A DNA stretch of 60,000 nucleotides from Owenia fusiformis (Eukaryota; Annelida; Polychaeta; Sabellida; Oweniidae): the NCBI GenBank assembly GCA_903813345.2, contig CAIIXF020000010.1, positions 35,331,425-35,391,424 of the forward strand. The letters are read 5' to 3'. A program made the position numbers and the translations under genes. Below, in pieces: positions 32,801-36,407 of the stretch. Each line of letters opens with the position of its first letter. Position 1 is the first letter of the stretch. The notes below the pieces were generated by a model. That model was not told where the DNA came from and did not search any database. It saw only the letters and a program-made list of their open reading frames with translations.

Positions 32801-35606
32801 CAAATGGTGCCAATGCCCCTGACCTCAGTGTTCCAGAGCAAAGTGGTATTTAGTCTTCTGGTTTTAGACATTTTCCTTAGATATCACTTTTAGCAGAACA
32901 TTTACTTTTGTAGCAGATATCTAACAAATATGCACTTATCACTGTATTCTAAAATATCACTTTTAGCAGACAATTTACATTTTTAGCAGTTCTATTACAA
33001 ATATGCACTCATCATTCTTTTAGTTGTTCGTGTACCATCTCACTTCACCATCAAACCAGTAGATGTTAGGGTAGCAAAAGGTGGTGGTATAGTTCACTTG
33101 AGAATGATCTTGCACTCACTGTTTTAATCAAAATAGAGCAGAATTTTTCTAGGGATTCATTTCAAAAGACATAATACACTGTGCAGTATAATAACTCATA
33201 AAACACACGTTATCGTAAAGAGAAACATAACTTTCAGTGCTAAATACAATTTGTTGGTTTTATTTAAGGCACCAAGGAAGATCTTCCTGATATAACCTGG
33301 GAAGCATATGACAGGATAAACAGTCAGCCTCTCCCTGAGCAGGCTCGTCAACCAATTGTAAGAAGGCCAGATGTGGGATCAAATGGTGCCAGTGCCCCTG
33401 ACCTCAGTGTTCCAGAGCAAAGTGGTATTTAGTCTTCCAGTTTTGGATTACAATAATGTTCCGAATTGATGAATGGGAAATGCAATAATTTTTTCACACT
33501 GCCAGAAAACGAGTCAATCAAAGATATGACATTTGTCTGAAATTAGATTATTTATGTGTAAGTCAGAAATTAGACATGTATCAGCAACTTCTTGTTGCAA
33601 TATAACGCGTGAGGGACCATGTTCTTTACAATACAATATGTAGGTGCAATGTTGTTTTACAGGGGCTGTGTTTGCAAATACACCTACAAAGATAACAGGC
33701 ATTGTTGGAAGATCTGTTGTATTGCCATGTACCATTCATAGTCACGCTAAACATCAGGTAAGTTCACGTTTTTTATTATGTTTTAAGCCCATAGAGATCA
33801 TACATATCAAGTAAGTTACGTTGAGGAGATGTGTAACAAGTTTGGCAACACCACCATCTTTTTATGAATATTAATTCTATCACACGAAGCTCATGTTTTT
33901 TCACAAAGATGTTTATGATATGCGCGATTGTATAAAGTTTTTATTGAAAAATAACAATCATGAATATATATTCACAAAAATAAATTTAAAGTCATAACCC
34001 ATACTCATAATATCAAGAATAGTTGTTGGACGGACAAAATCCAGTCCCAAACTTCATAAGCATAACAAATGGTCAACATCCAACCACTAAGCCGATGCCA
34101 TTATCCATAAAACACAATATTTTGGATTTGCATAACATTTTCTCATGCAACGAATAGGTCATGTGGCTGAATCGCTACAACGTTGTCCTGACAGTTGGGA
34201 ATAGGCGCATTATAGATGATCCAAGGATTAGTGTCCAACAGGAAGGTGATAAGTGGGACCTGAAAATCTCAGGCTTAGATAGAGAAGGAGAGGGAGAGTA
34301 CTACTGTACACTTGATATGAACATTAAAGAAGGAAGAGAACTTTATCTTAATATAAAAGGTAATAATGAGACTTTTCCACTAAATGTGATGTAACACTAT
34401 GTGATGTTTGTGATGGTTATAGAATGACGGCAGCACTGTATCAAAGAAAAATAGGATTAACTTAGAACTTATTTTGAGAAAACTTGTTTTGAGTATTGCT
34501 TCTTAATGCTAATGTGTTTCATAGACTTTTAAATTGCTAATATTTCCTAAATTTTTTTAAACCTGTTATATATGAGGATTTTTATATTCGGACAGCCTTA
34601 TCATTTATAAATCACATTGTGTTTTAGAGGAAAATAAATGCCCCGTGTGCCTAAGTAAAGCTCCAAGTGACATCACTGATATCGTCTGTAAAGCTGAAAA
34701 TGGTAATCATGATTTTCCTAACATATATGTGTAAATGGTTCAATTGATATCATATAAAACACACAGATGTTTGGCATGATCCGACTGACCTATAACCTTA
34801 CATTTGATTCTCTCATTGAAATCTCTTGCGAGCTAAATATCCATTAATCAAAAAGTATTTGTTATTTAACAGTTTAAGAAATTAAGTTTTATTTCCGTGC
34901 AGAATATGATACTCATTATCATTTATTTTCAGCATTTAGAGTGTCAATCCGTACTGAAAGGAAATTGAAAATCGTTACAGACCTCAGACCAGAAAGTGGT
35001 AGAGTAAAAATGGACAAACACATCATATATGACCTGGATTCTGGCTGTGATTGTGATGTCGTTTTTGATGCAGGTAAATAGAATGGTTATGTTTGATTTT
35101 TTCATTTTCTCAAATGGAAATTAAGCCATTGAAGCTATCACACAGTTGTACTCATATATCTTAAAAGTGACCGTGAAGATTGAGAAAAATAATATTTGAT
35201 GAATAACGTGATACTTCGTCATGCTTATATATCTAATACAGTTAAATAACTTATTATTATGTCACCGCCACATTCATATTGTTGTAGTCTCTAACTTTTT
35301 TTGTAATGTGGTTGGTTTTGGGCTGTTGTGGTCCAGTGTCTATAACACATGGCAAGTGGTAACATTTTGCTTATGAATGGCTTATTTAACTTTGAATATA
35401 TCAGAATAAAAAGATTTTGGCCTTACAAATCTATTTTTCTTCTTTCAGCCCCAAGTGACAAACTGTTGATCCTTACTAAGGAAAAGATGACAACAGAAAG
35501 TGTATCAAATCTCAATATAGATGACCAGATTACAATTATTAAAATAGATAACAAACATCAGAGGACTATTTTGAAGGCTATAAAAAAGAATAAATGTACC
35601 GAGTGA
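14..35606 (+). CDS. A2M-type thioester protein fused to Kunitz, Kazal, Ig and NTR domains (5'-partial, 34 exons)
   Basis: Exons read from splice sites and frame: 14-155, 482-658, 941-1263, 1838-2006, 2140-2351, 2663-2872, 3156-3268, 3577-3742, 6213-6315, 6805-6870, 13845-13955, 16132-16323, 17017-17202, 18550-18669, 20771-21943, 22541-22744, 23172-23291, 23464-25582, 25737-25900, 26956-27576, 27754-28074, 28379-28699, 29287-29454, 29758-30051, 30204-30380, 31194-31304, 32260-32532, 32690-32845, 33269-33424, 33663-33757, 34158-34359, 34628-34702, 34933-35073, 35449-35606. Their lengths sum to 9339 nt and every junction keeps frame through to TGA at 35604-35606. A2M homologues have roughly 900 more residues upstream, so the full protein may approach 4000 residues. 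Predicted role: extracellular protease trap with many canonical serine-protease inhibitor loops. No signal peptide or promoter-like break is visible between the A2M part and the Kunitz exons, which supports one gene. A fused transcript has not been shown. Confidence 0.85.
1281..1465. repeat. Intronic tandem repeat, about 28 bp unit
   Basis: About six to seven copies of a unit like ATTAGGGATTATCTCAAAAT with a variable tail (ATATGAGGGGC). It starts just inside the intron that follows exon 3 and makes the apparent open frame there meaningless. Confidence 0.85.
3156..6870 (+). CDS. A2M CUB end and receptor-binding (MG8) domain, exons 7-10
   Basis: Exon 7 (3156-3268) encodes TMKYNIFPEE and ends the CUB. 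Exons 8-10 (3577-3742, 6213-6315, 6805-6870) encode the receptor-binding domain: NMAVIEVKMPSGW, SFYFDS, and TPVKDLKPASVMVYDYY. The last follows human A2M very closely and separates this protein from C3/C4/C5. The human receptor-binding Lys pair (LKPTVK) reads LKETVE here, so the second Lys is Glu. The domain ends at LYSLNLCQ, about where ordinary A2M proteins stop, but here the frame continues. The intron after exon 8 is enlarged by a tandem array. Confidence 0.93.
3404..3570. repeat. Hairpin-ended dispersed repeat, fragment ending at the exon 8 acceptor
   Basis: Shares TTGTTATAGTTT..., GTCTGTAACA and the right end GGTGGTGATATTTTGCC plus AATGCCTTGTTG with the element at 3896-5850. The right end runs into the polypyrimidine tract and AG of exon 8 at 3577. 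Confidence 0.65.
3896..5850. mobile_element. Hairpin-ended repeat element with a large internal tandem array
   Basis: Left end is a near-perfect hairpin, ATGTCACCAC-CAAAA-GTGGTGACAT, followed by TATTGTTATGGTCTCC and a G+C-rich GGCGTCCGGCGGTTG repeat. The right end is GGTGGTGACATTTTGTC plus ATGCCTTGTTA. Between them is an array of about 13 units (anchors CATCTACATGTTCTCAGAA near 4087, 4211, 4390, 4526, 4686, 4820, 4969, 5106, 5254, 5371, 5496, 5631, 5725). Unit length varies from 94 to 179 because GACTTTAGATTT submotifs expand and contract. Conserved ends with variable internal tandem repeats resemble Helentron/DINE-like elements such as bivalve pearl. That classification is inference. Confidence 0.7.
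6871..8395. other. Intron 10, first part: degenerate TTTAGCAGT/AGCATG repeats
   Basis: Bases 7130-7600 contain many irregular copies of TTTAGCAGT and TTAGCATG(TTT). Bases 7980-8045 have about five copies of a unit like GCACCTACAACTT. The rest is AT-rich sequence in which I see no gene. Confidence 0.6.
8396..9290. repeat. Intronic tandem repeat of about 36 bp, interrupted by a transposon
   Basis: Units resemble CTAATATGGAAATGTGTCAA plus CCAGGGATCAGAGTAG. They run over 8396-8516 and 9022-9290 and are split by the element at 8520-9018. Confidence 0.85.
8520..9018. mobile_element. PIF/Harbinger-like inverted-repeat element, 499 bp, TTA target duplication
   Basis: Left end AGCCCAGTATACACCAATG and right end, on the reverse strand, ACCCTAGTATACACCAATG form a 19 bp terminal inverted repeat with two mismatches. 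TTA at 8517-8519 and 9019-9021 forms a 3 bp target duplication, typical of PIF/Harbinger elements. The interior is made of inverted and direct copies of CCCATCGAATCCCA and similar strings and has no transposase, so it is non-autonomous. It sits inside a tandem array, which makes the boundaries easy to see. Confidence 0.85.
9575..9735. repeat. Minisatellite CATCCCAAGACAACT, left inverted copy
   Basis: About eleven copies of a 12-13 bp unit (ACTCATCCCAAGACA with variants AAGTC and ATCTC). The reverse-complement array lies at 10425-10550. Confidence 0.9.
10425..10550. repeat. Minisatellite GGGATGAGTTGTCTT, right inverted copy
   Basis: About nine copies of the reverse complement of the 9575-9735 unit. 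The two arrays could form a large stem with a loop of about 690 bases. Confidence 0.9.
12125..12606 (-). mobile_element. Partial inverted copy of the 15221-16021 element
   Basis: Contains GCAATCGATTCAGGTCATAC, AAAATGGCTATAGAAAAATG and TCATGGGGAGATC...GGAGGGTGTA, all found in reverse complement at 15221-15740. One end (GGTGTATAAGGTCCTTT) corresponds to the terminus of that element. The intact other end is not seen. Confidence 0.7.
12607..13010. repeat. G+C-richer repeat with CGTAC/GTAGG motifs, ending CAAATGTGACTG
   Basis: This block is richer in CpG than its surroundings (GCCGTACGG, CGCACGTCGTAGG). Its right end, GCAAATGTGACTG, matches the terminus of the element at 57184-57492. A clear left end is not seen. 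Confidence 0.45.
13845..13955 (+). CDS. Gly/Pro-rich linker exon 11 after the A2M core
   Basis: A short phase 1-1 exon of 37 codons encodes a low-complexity linker (NRVGDEVF, then GGDGAPAPPAPED) between the A2M receptor-binding domain and the first Kunitz domain. It has an AG acceptor at 13843-13844 and a GTAAG donor from 13956. It has no folded domain and no hydrophobic segment, so it does not look like the start of a new secreted protein. Read through its donor, the frame stops within about 40 bases, so a shorter A2M-only isoform could exist; that is only a possibility. Confidence 0.75.
14000..14830. mobile_element. Foldback element, 831 bp, with about 390 bp inverted arms
   Basis: Ends CACAGGCTGGTATCGAAA and TTTCGATACCAGCCTGTG are perfect reverse complements, and the arms stay alignable almost to the centre (CATATGTTTCGTTATA, CTTCACTTCTGTTTGAAGTCC, GGCGCC and AAAAGACC pairs). 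A second nested inverted pair, CCGCTGTGACAGAGC / GCTCCGTCACAGCGG, sits at the centre, 14388-14443. AGAAT at 13995-13999 and 14831-14835 looks like a 5 bp target duplication. No coding capacity. Confidence 0.88.
15221..16021. mobile_element. Inverted-repeat element, about 800 bp, AAGG(A/G)TCTAGTGCA ends
   Basis: Left end AAGGATCTAGTGCACCCTCC followed by ATTATGATCTCCCCATGAAC; the right end at 15977-16021 is the reverse complement with several mismatches. The interior contains two copies of GCAATCGATTCAGGTCATA in opposite orientation. A partial copy lies in opposite orientation at 12125-12606. It has no recognisable transposase. Confidence 0.7.
16132..16323 (+). CDS. Kunitz domain 1 exon (P1 Lys)
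   Basis: A single phase 1-1 exon with the full six-cysteine Kunitz pattern: C-SLPAVTGRC-KARKIRW, then FTYGGCGGNQNNF and C-KTAC. The residue after the second Cys is Lys followed by Ala-Arg, the same reactive-site layout as bovine pancreatic trypsin inhibitor, so trypsin-like proteases are the likely targets. The exon is followed by a short Ser/Asp-rich tail. Confidence 0.93.
16324..17016. other. Intron 12, no gene seen
   Basis: AT-rich intron between Kunitz 1 and Kunitz 2. Two short open frames lie in it on opposite strands (16742-16939 and 16767-16958). Neither resembles a known domain. Confidence 0.6.
17017..17202 (+). CDS. Kunitz domain 2 exon (P1 Gly)
   Basis: A complete Kunitz exon, phase 1-1, preceded by the acidic linker SEEEVDV. 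The reactive-site region reads ELCGRWEKRFY, so P1 is Gly rather than Lys or Arg. This makes a conventional trypsin inhibitor unlikely. The core FWYGACGGNGNNF and the last two cysteines (SCEDEC) are intact. It closely resembles Kunitz 3 (22541-22744), and the two belong to a duplicated Kunitz plus Kazal module. The following intron begins almost at once with the 37 bp minisatellite. Confidence 0.92.
17205..18300. repeat. 37 bp minisatellite, about 29 copies, with 111 bp higher-order repeat
   Basis: Unit TTTAGTTTACTATTACTTTT plus CCATTTACTGTTATTCT, T-rich on the + strand. Variant units ACCTTTCCATTTACTGTTAT plus CCTTTAAG recur at 17491, 17602 and 17713, exactly 111 bp (3 x 37) apart, so blocks of three units were amplified together. 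The array starts at the donor of exon 13. Confidence 0.93.
18550..18669 (+). CDS. Follistatin-like N-part and first half of a split Kazal domain, copy 1
   Basis: This 40-codon phase 1-1 exon encodes ECNGVGETCSMATGAPECVC, a short follistatin (FOLN)-like cysteine module, followed by the first half of a Kazal domain (CTFDYNPVCG). The rest of the Kazal domain is on the next exon, which starts at 20771. Its near-identical copy is exon 23172-23291, and the upstream intron tail (TAAATATAAGATT) is also shared, so duplication took intron sequence with it. Confidence 0.9.
19067..20643. mobile_element. TA-flanked foldback element (Tc1/mariner-like), itself interrupted by a LINE fragment
   Basis: Ends CAGTGTGTCCCCAAAAAAGG and CCTTTTTTTGGGACACCCTG are inverted repeats, flanked by TA at 19065-19066 and 20644-20645. 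The arms extend over a few hundred bases (CTACCATCTGATAGATTATG in both), and a second arm pair is at 20136-20215 and 20325-20403. The left arm lacks about 90 bases that the right arm has, and is then broken by the LINE insertion. No transposase is present. Confidence 0.85.
19201..20134 (-). pseudogene. 5'-truncated non-LTR retrotransposon (LINE) reverse transcriptase C-terminus
   Basis: The open frame at 19331-20134 (267 codons) encodes REALLGDLGWRPL near its start and a zinc-binding motif near the end, CTLCDKNVKDTIQHRLFVCP, typical of the C-terminus of LINE reverse transcriptases (zf-RVT type). The polymerase core and endonuclease are missing. On the minus strand the copy ends in an A-rich tail (AATAAATAAATAAAAAAAAT) at 19200-19222, as expected for a LINE 3' end. 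The apparent ATG at 20132-20134 belongs to the flanking inverted-repeat element, so the frame has no start of its own. This is a dead fragment, not a host gene. Confidence 0.85.
20771..21943 (+). CDS. Kazal array 1: end of the split Kazal plus 6 complete Kazal domains
   Basis: One large 1173 nt phase 1-1 exon. After the end of the split domain (KKTYGNRCALDSAIC...GGC), six Kazal domains follow from 20905 to about 21930, each of about 46 residues with C-x3-C-x7-C spacing and the motif VCGYDGTKYKTY. The P1 residue, second after Cys II, is Leu in five domains (CTLDY) and Glu in the third (CTEEYDPKC). CTLDYTPVC is very close to the reactive loop of ovomucoid third domain, an inhibitor of chymotrypsin, elastase and subtilisin-type enzymes. 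DNA identity between units is extremely high, so the copy number may be recent, polymorphic or mis-assembled. Confidence 0.94.
21944..22540. other. Intron 15, no gene seen
   Basis: About 600 bases of AT-rich sequence between Kazal array 1 and Kunitz 3. No repeat or open frame that I can assign. Confidence 0.6.
22541..22744 (+). CDS. Kunitz domain 3 exon (P1 Gly)
   Basis: Phase 1-1 exon with linker SENENAELDV, then the Kunitz pattern CGLDSDRGSFCGKRW, FWYGGCDGNGNNF, AACEAKC. P1 is Gly, as in Kunitz 2, so both copies share the unusual reactive site and probably do not act as trypsin inhibitors. The position between the two Kazal arrays fits duplication of a Kunitz, FOLN, Kazal block. Confidence 0.92.
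23172..23291 (+). CDS. Follistatin-like N-part and first half of a split Kazal domain, copy 2
   Basis: Near-identical copy of exon 18550-18669 (ECNGVGETCSMATG..., CTFDYNPVCGQ), phase 1-1, spliced to 23464. The encoded residues differ from copy 1 at about one position (QK to QE at the end). Such similarity between paralogous exons suggests recent duplication or gene conversion. Confidence 0.9.
23464..25582 (+). CDS. Kazal array 2 (split Kazal end plus 10 complete Kazal domains) and lustrin-type repeat 1
   Basis: A 2119 nt exon, entering in phase 1 and leaving in phase 2. It completes the split Kazal, then encodes ten Kazal domains from 23601 to about 25361. P1 residues in order are Phe, Leu, Tyr, Phe, Phe, Phe, Leu, Arg, Arg, Leu. 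The middle units use CTFEYDPKCGHDG, while units 8 and 9 use CTREYNP and would suit trypsin-like enzymes. Unit 6 has GHDSSK in place of GHDGSK. After the last Kazal, 25395-25538 encodes a cysteine-rich repeat (CKVGAPLL...FCVTEPEEQGCPDQYYC...GFCCP) that fits the lustrin/WR1 cysteine-repeat family often found beside Kunitz domains. Acidic linkers (ETRNTEEEKPK) separate the units. Confidence 0.93.
25737..25900 (+). CDS. Lustrin-type cysteine-rich repeat 2 exon
   Basis: This exon restores phase 1 after the phase 2 exit of the previous exon. It encodes CRNGQPLRDPMGAMMVFC, then DCPADHFC and YAVCCP, the same C-x-NG-P-L...C...CP...C...CCP pattern as the repeat just upstream. Two adjacent lustrin-type repeats are therefore present. 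Their function is not known from sequence; in other proteins they accompany Kunitz domains. Confidence 0.85.
25951..26592. mobile_element. Tc1/mariner-like foldback element, 642 bp, TA target duplication
   Basis: Begins CAGGGTGTCCCGAAAGTATG and ends CATACTTTCGGGACACCCTG, flanked by TA at 25949-25950 and 26593-26594. The inverted arms run for most of the element (TATGTGTCATATATCATTTT / AAAATGATATATGACAC, and TTTTGTCAAAGTAAAGTTCA near the middle). No coding region, so non-autonomous. Confidence 0.9.
26956..27576 (+). CDS. CCP/sushi domain plus Kunitz 4 and Kunitz 5 (both P1 Arg)
   Basis: One 621 nt phase 1-1 exon. It starts with a CCP/sushi module (DCGFPDVPSKTDSGT, CVAQYTCNPGF, TCMDNGKWSGEAPIC); this one has an extra pair of cysteines (ACTVFGC). 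Two Kunitz domains follow at about 27174-27326 and 27414-27566, with reactive sites GDCRGYFPRWYY and GRCRSYFPRWYF, so P1 is Arg in both. CCP modules bind proteins in complement and adhesion settings. Having three domains on one exon is unusual in this gene, where most domains have their own. Confidence 0.93.
27754..28074 (+). CDS. KEDLP linker 1 plus Kunitz domain 6 (P1 Lys)
   Basis: Phase 1-1 exon. The first half is a linker beginning GTKEDLPTINREEYDEINNK, with KPDLDP just before the first Kunitz Cys. The Kunitz domain has GKCKGYFERWYFD (P1 Lys), FVYGGCGANGNNF and ACRQRC. The next exon (28379-28699) is almost the same along its whole length, including the linker, and both exons are 321 nt long. 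Confidence 0.93.
28379..28699 (+). CDS. KEDLP linker 2 plus Kunitz domain 7 (P1 Lys)
   Basis: Tandem duplicate of exon 27754-28074: GTKEDLPNIKRQDYDEINNK, then a Kunitz domain with GKCKGYFERWYFD and FVYGGCGANGNNF. Only a few residues differ (for example LFVYGG to MFVYGG, and ETPDAC to ESLGAC). The intron sequences that precede the two acceptors look unrelated, so the exons are more conserved than their flanks. Confidence 0.93.
28776..28892. repeat. 30 bp tandem repeat, about 4 copies
   Basis: Unit CACGATAATAAAAAATTCAA plus GAAGCAACTT in the intron after Kunitz 7. Confidence 0.9.
29165..29250. repeat. Hairpin-ended dispersed repeat, fragment before exon 23
   Basis: Short fragment with GGCATTCGGCGGGCGACAAA plus TGACAGGTGGTGATATTTGC, matching the right end of the family at 3896-5850. 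It stops about 40 bases before the exon at 29287. Confidence 0.55.
29287..29454 (+). CDS. KEDLP-like linker 3 exon
   Basis: A phase 1-1 exon of 56 codons without cysteines. It opens with DSKEVLPALSWEELIEIN, a divergent form of the KEDLP linker, and continues with short repeats (GSKPDLGSEPDLES) and SEPNLSIP. It joins the Kunitz cluster to the Ig cluster. A copy of the hairpin-ended intron repeat ends about 40 bases before its acceptor. Confidence 0.8.
29758..30051 (+). CDS. Ig domain 1 exon (LAR Ig1-like)
   Basis: A phase 1-1 exon encoding one Ig-like domain: SFLCQSP with the first Cys, ISWLRNGRKIG with the core Trp, SVLRIEF, and EFTCVDDD with the second Cys. The order and spacing recall the first Ig domain of LAR-type receptor protein tyrosine phosphatases (ASFVCQA, VWNKKGKKV, GSVLRI in my recollection of that family). 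It is more diverged than the next two Ig domains, and the usual Asp-x-x-x-Tyr-x-Cys motif is altered to EFTC. Confidence 0.85.
30204..31304 (+). CDS. Ig domain 2, two exons (LAR Ig2-like)
   Basis: Two phase 1-1 exons (30204-30380 and 31194-31304) encode one I-set Ig domain: GYPRITVHPRLKAVEKGQ, TMTC-like VMTCNADGYPEPTISWFK, then HIQITEVESEDQGKYECSAS and QPAVLYVR. This follows Ig2 of LAR-type phosphatases nearly position by position (WFKDFLPVD, ESDQGKYECVA, YSAPANLYVR as I recall). The domain is split by an intron after LLST. The roughly 0.8 kb intron shows no feature that I can name. Confidence 0.9.
31305..32259. other. Intron 26, no gene seen
   Basis: Roughly 950 bases with some G+C-richer stretches (31420-31560 has CGTTTTGATTGAC and an inverted GACCAATCAAAACG). 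No coding feature. Confidence 0.6.
32260..32532 (+). CDS. Ig domain 3 exon (LAR Ig3-like)
   Basis: Phase 1-1 exon encoding VRRVPPYFTIKP, GGDVSIDCVASGSPMPYVKW, LGRNVLTMTDAQ, and ATVRCVAESELGRAEANARI. The string GSPMPYVKW and the LGRNVL turn match the third Ig domain of LAR-type receptor phosphatases, which makes the origin of this Ig triplet fairly specific. In LAR proteins, Ig1-Ig3 bind heparan sulfate proteoglycans and synaptic organisers. Whether binding survives here is unknown. Confidence 0.9.
32690..32845 (+). CDS. KEDLP linker 4 exon
   Basis: Phase 1-1 exon, 52 codons, no cysteines: GTKEDLPDITWEAYDRINSQ, then QARQPIGRKPDVG and APDLSVPEQS. It is clearly related to linkers 1-3 and almost identical to the next exon (33269-33424). 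It probably forms an extended or short helical spacer between Ig domains. Confidence 0.85.
33024..33086 (+). pseudogene. Truncated duplicate of the Ig3 exon
   Basis: The bases after the TTTTAG at 33018-33023 copy the start of the Ig3 exon (VRVPSHFTIKPVDVRVAKGGG), then jump directly to GGTATAGTTCACTTGAGAATG, the sequence that follows the Ig3 donor. About 210 coding bases including both Ig cysteines are missing. The remnant still has an acceptor and a GT at 33087 and would be phase 1-1, so it could be spliced in as 21 codons, but it cannot fold as an Ig domain. I leave it out of the model. Confidence 0.75.
33269..33424 (+). CDS. KEDLP linker 5 exon (duplicate of linker 4)
   Basis: Same length and frame as linker 4, with only a few changes (GRKPDVGTNGAN to VRRPDVGSNGAS). 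The preceding intron sequence is also duplicated (TTGGTTTTATTTAAG acceptor, GAGAAACATAACTTTCAGTG), so it arose by a tandem segmental duplication together with the truncated Ig3 remnant. Including both linkers keeps the frame. Whether both are used in one transcript is unknown. Confidence 0.8.
33663..34359 (+). CDS. Ig domain 4, V-type, two exons
   Basis: Exons 33663-33757 (phase 1 to 0) and 34158-34359 (phase 0 to 1) encode one V-type Ig: GRSVVLPCTIHS, VMWLNRYNVVLTVGNRRI, DPRISVQQEGDKWDLKISGL, and EGEYYCTLDMN. The DPRISV ... W-x-L-x-I ... YYC arrangement is like the first Ig of lachesin, Dpr and IgLON proteins, not like the three LAR-type Igs upstream. It is split by a phase 0 intron, the only phase 0 junction after the A2M core, so it probably came from a different source. 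Confidence 0.87.
34628..35606 (+). CDS. C-terminal NTR (netrin/C345C-like) domain, three exons and stop
   Basis: Exons 34628-34702, 34933-35073 and 35449-35606 encode ENKCPVCLSKAPSDITDIVC, then KAENAFRVSIRTERK, SGCDCDV, LLILTK and a final Cys close to the stop (KKNKCTE). This has the layout of an NTR module (C-x-x-C start, D-x-VCKA...F-x-V motif, late Cys), the fold of netrins, C3/C4/C5 C-termini, TIMPs and WFIKKN proteins. TGA is at 35604-35606. In WFIKKN proteins an NTR also ends a string of follistatin/Kazal, Ig and Kunitz domains, so this tail is a similar combination attached to an A2M. Confidence 0.82.
35262..35390. repeat. Hairpin-ended dispersed repeat, short copy before the last exon
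   Basis: ATTATTATGTCACCGCCACA, TATTGTTGTAGTCTC, GTCTATAACA and GGCAAGTGGTAACATTTTGC match both ends of the family at 3896-5850 in a compact copy without the internal array. It lies about 60 bases upstream of the last exon. Confidence 0.65.
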
Positions 35607-36407
35607 GAGTATAACATGAAACATTTGAATAGACATATTCTTTCCTTATCCGTTTTAATCAAATATAGAAGCAAACGATCAAATTGTTTTATATTCCTTT
35701 TTGGAATAAGTAGAATATGCCTTTAACGATTTTAACACAGTCACGATTTAATACTGTAATTTTTATAGTGATTTGTATAAAGAATATACCAGAAAGAAAG
35801 TTTTCACTATATGATTATGTAAATACATATCTAATGTACCTTTTAATAAGAATGTGGTTTAACAATATACTTAAACTAGTCTCTTAGCATGTTTGGCATA
35901 TTTGTGAAGATTTTTTATCAGGTTAAATGAGAAAAAAGCTTGAATTGTAAAATCTGTGCCTTTAATTTTAGTATTGATGACTTGGTGGGACTTAATCATC
36001 TCTTGTATGTACGAATATGCATATGCGATTCTTATATACGATTCTTAGAAAAATCAGTACAAAATATCGTTTATGTAGGCAACAGGTTGTTCCAAACTAA
36101 ATTTGTACATGTTTACTTTATTAGAATATTTTACCATATTGTGCTTCAAAAGTGTTTTAATGTTAGATATAGTCATATTTTTAGTACAATAAATGTTATT
36201 ATGCCGAGAAATGATTGTAAAGAATCGTGATTCCTTAAATGGCAATCACTTATATTTGAACTTTGCAAAAATCTACGAAACGTTGCTCATTATATTCCAA
36301 ATGTGTCAAATATCAGGCCACCGTGTCGTCATGTTACTCTCTGTCAAAGTATTACTACAGCAGAGGCAAAACAAAAATCAGGAAAAAGCAGAGGGAAATG
36401 TAAATAG
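35607..36407 (+). other. Likely 3' UTR and downstream flank of the A2M-fusion gene
   Basis: AT-rich sequence with several short open frames (for example 35940-36230), none with recognisable content. The candidate poly(A) signal is at 36188. Confidence 0.4.
36188..36193 (+). terminator. Possible polyadenylation signal of the A2M-fusion gene
   Basis: AATAAA lies about 580 bases after the stop, in AT-rich sequence without other features. It is the first such hexamer after the stop that I noticed. Later ones (near 36653 and 36955) are equally possible, so the 3' end is not fixed. Confidence 0.3.

Larger units (their letters stand above)
32180..33430. repeat. Tandem segmental duplication of Ig3 plus linker exons
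   Basis: Sequence around Ig3 and linker 4 (32180-32850) is repeated at about 32930-33430 with the interior of Ig3 deleted. The pre-Ig3 intron piece (AAATATCACTTTTAGCA...AACAAATATGCACT) is also present a third time near 32878-32940. Confidence 0.85.

Noticed and set aside
33024-33086. Short phase-compatible exon included in the coding model
   Set aside because: It is a truncated Ig3 copy without either Ig cysteine. I listed it as a remnant because no evidence shows that it is spliced in.
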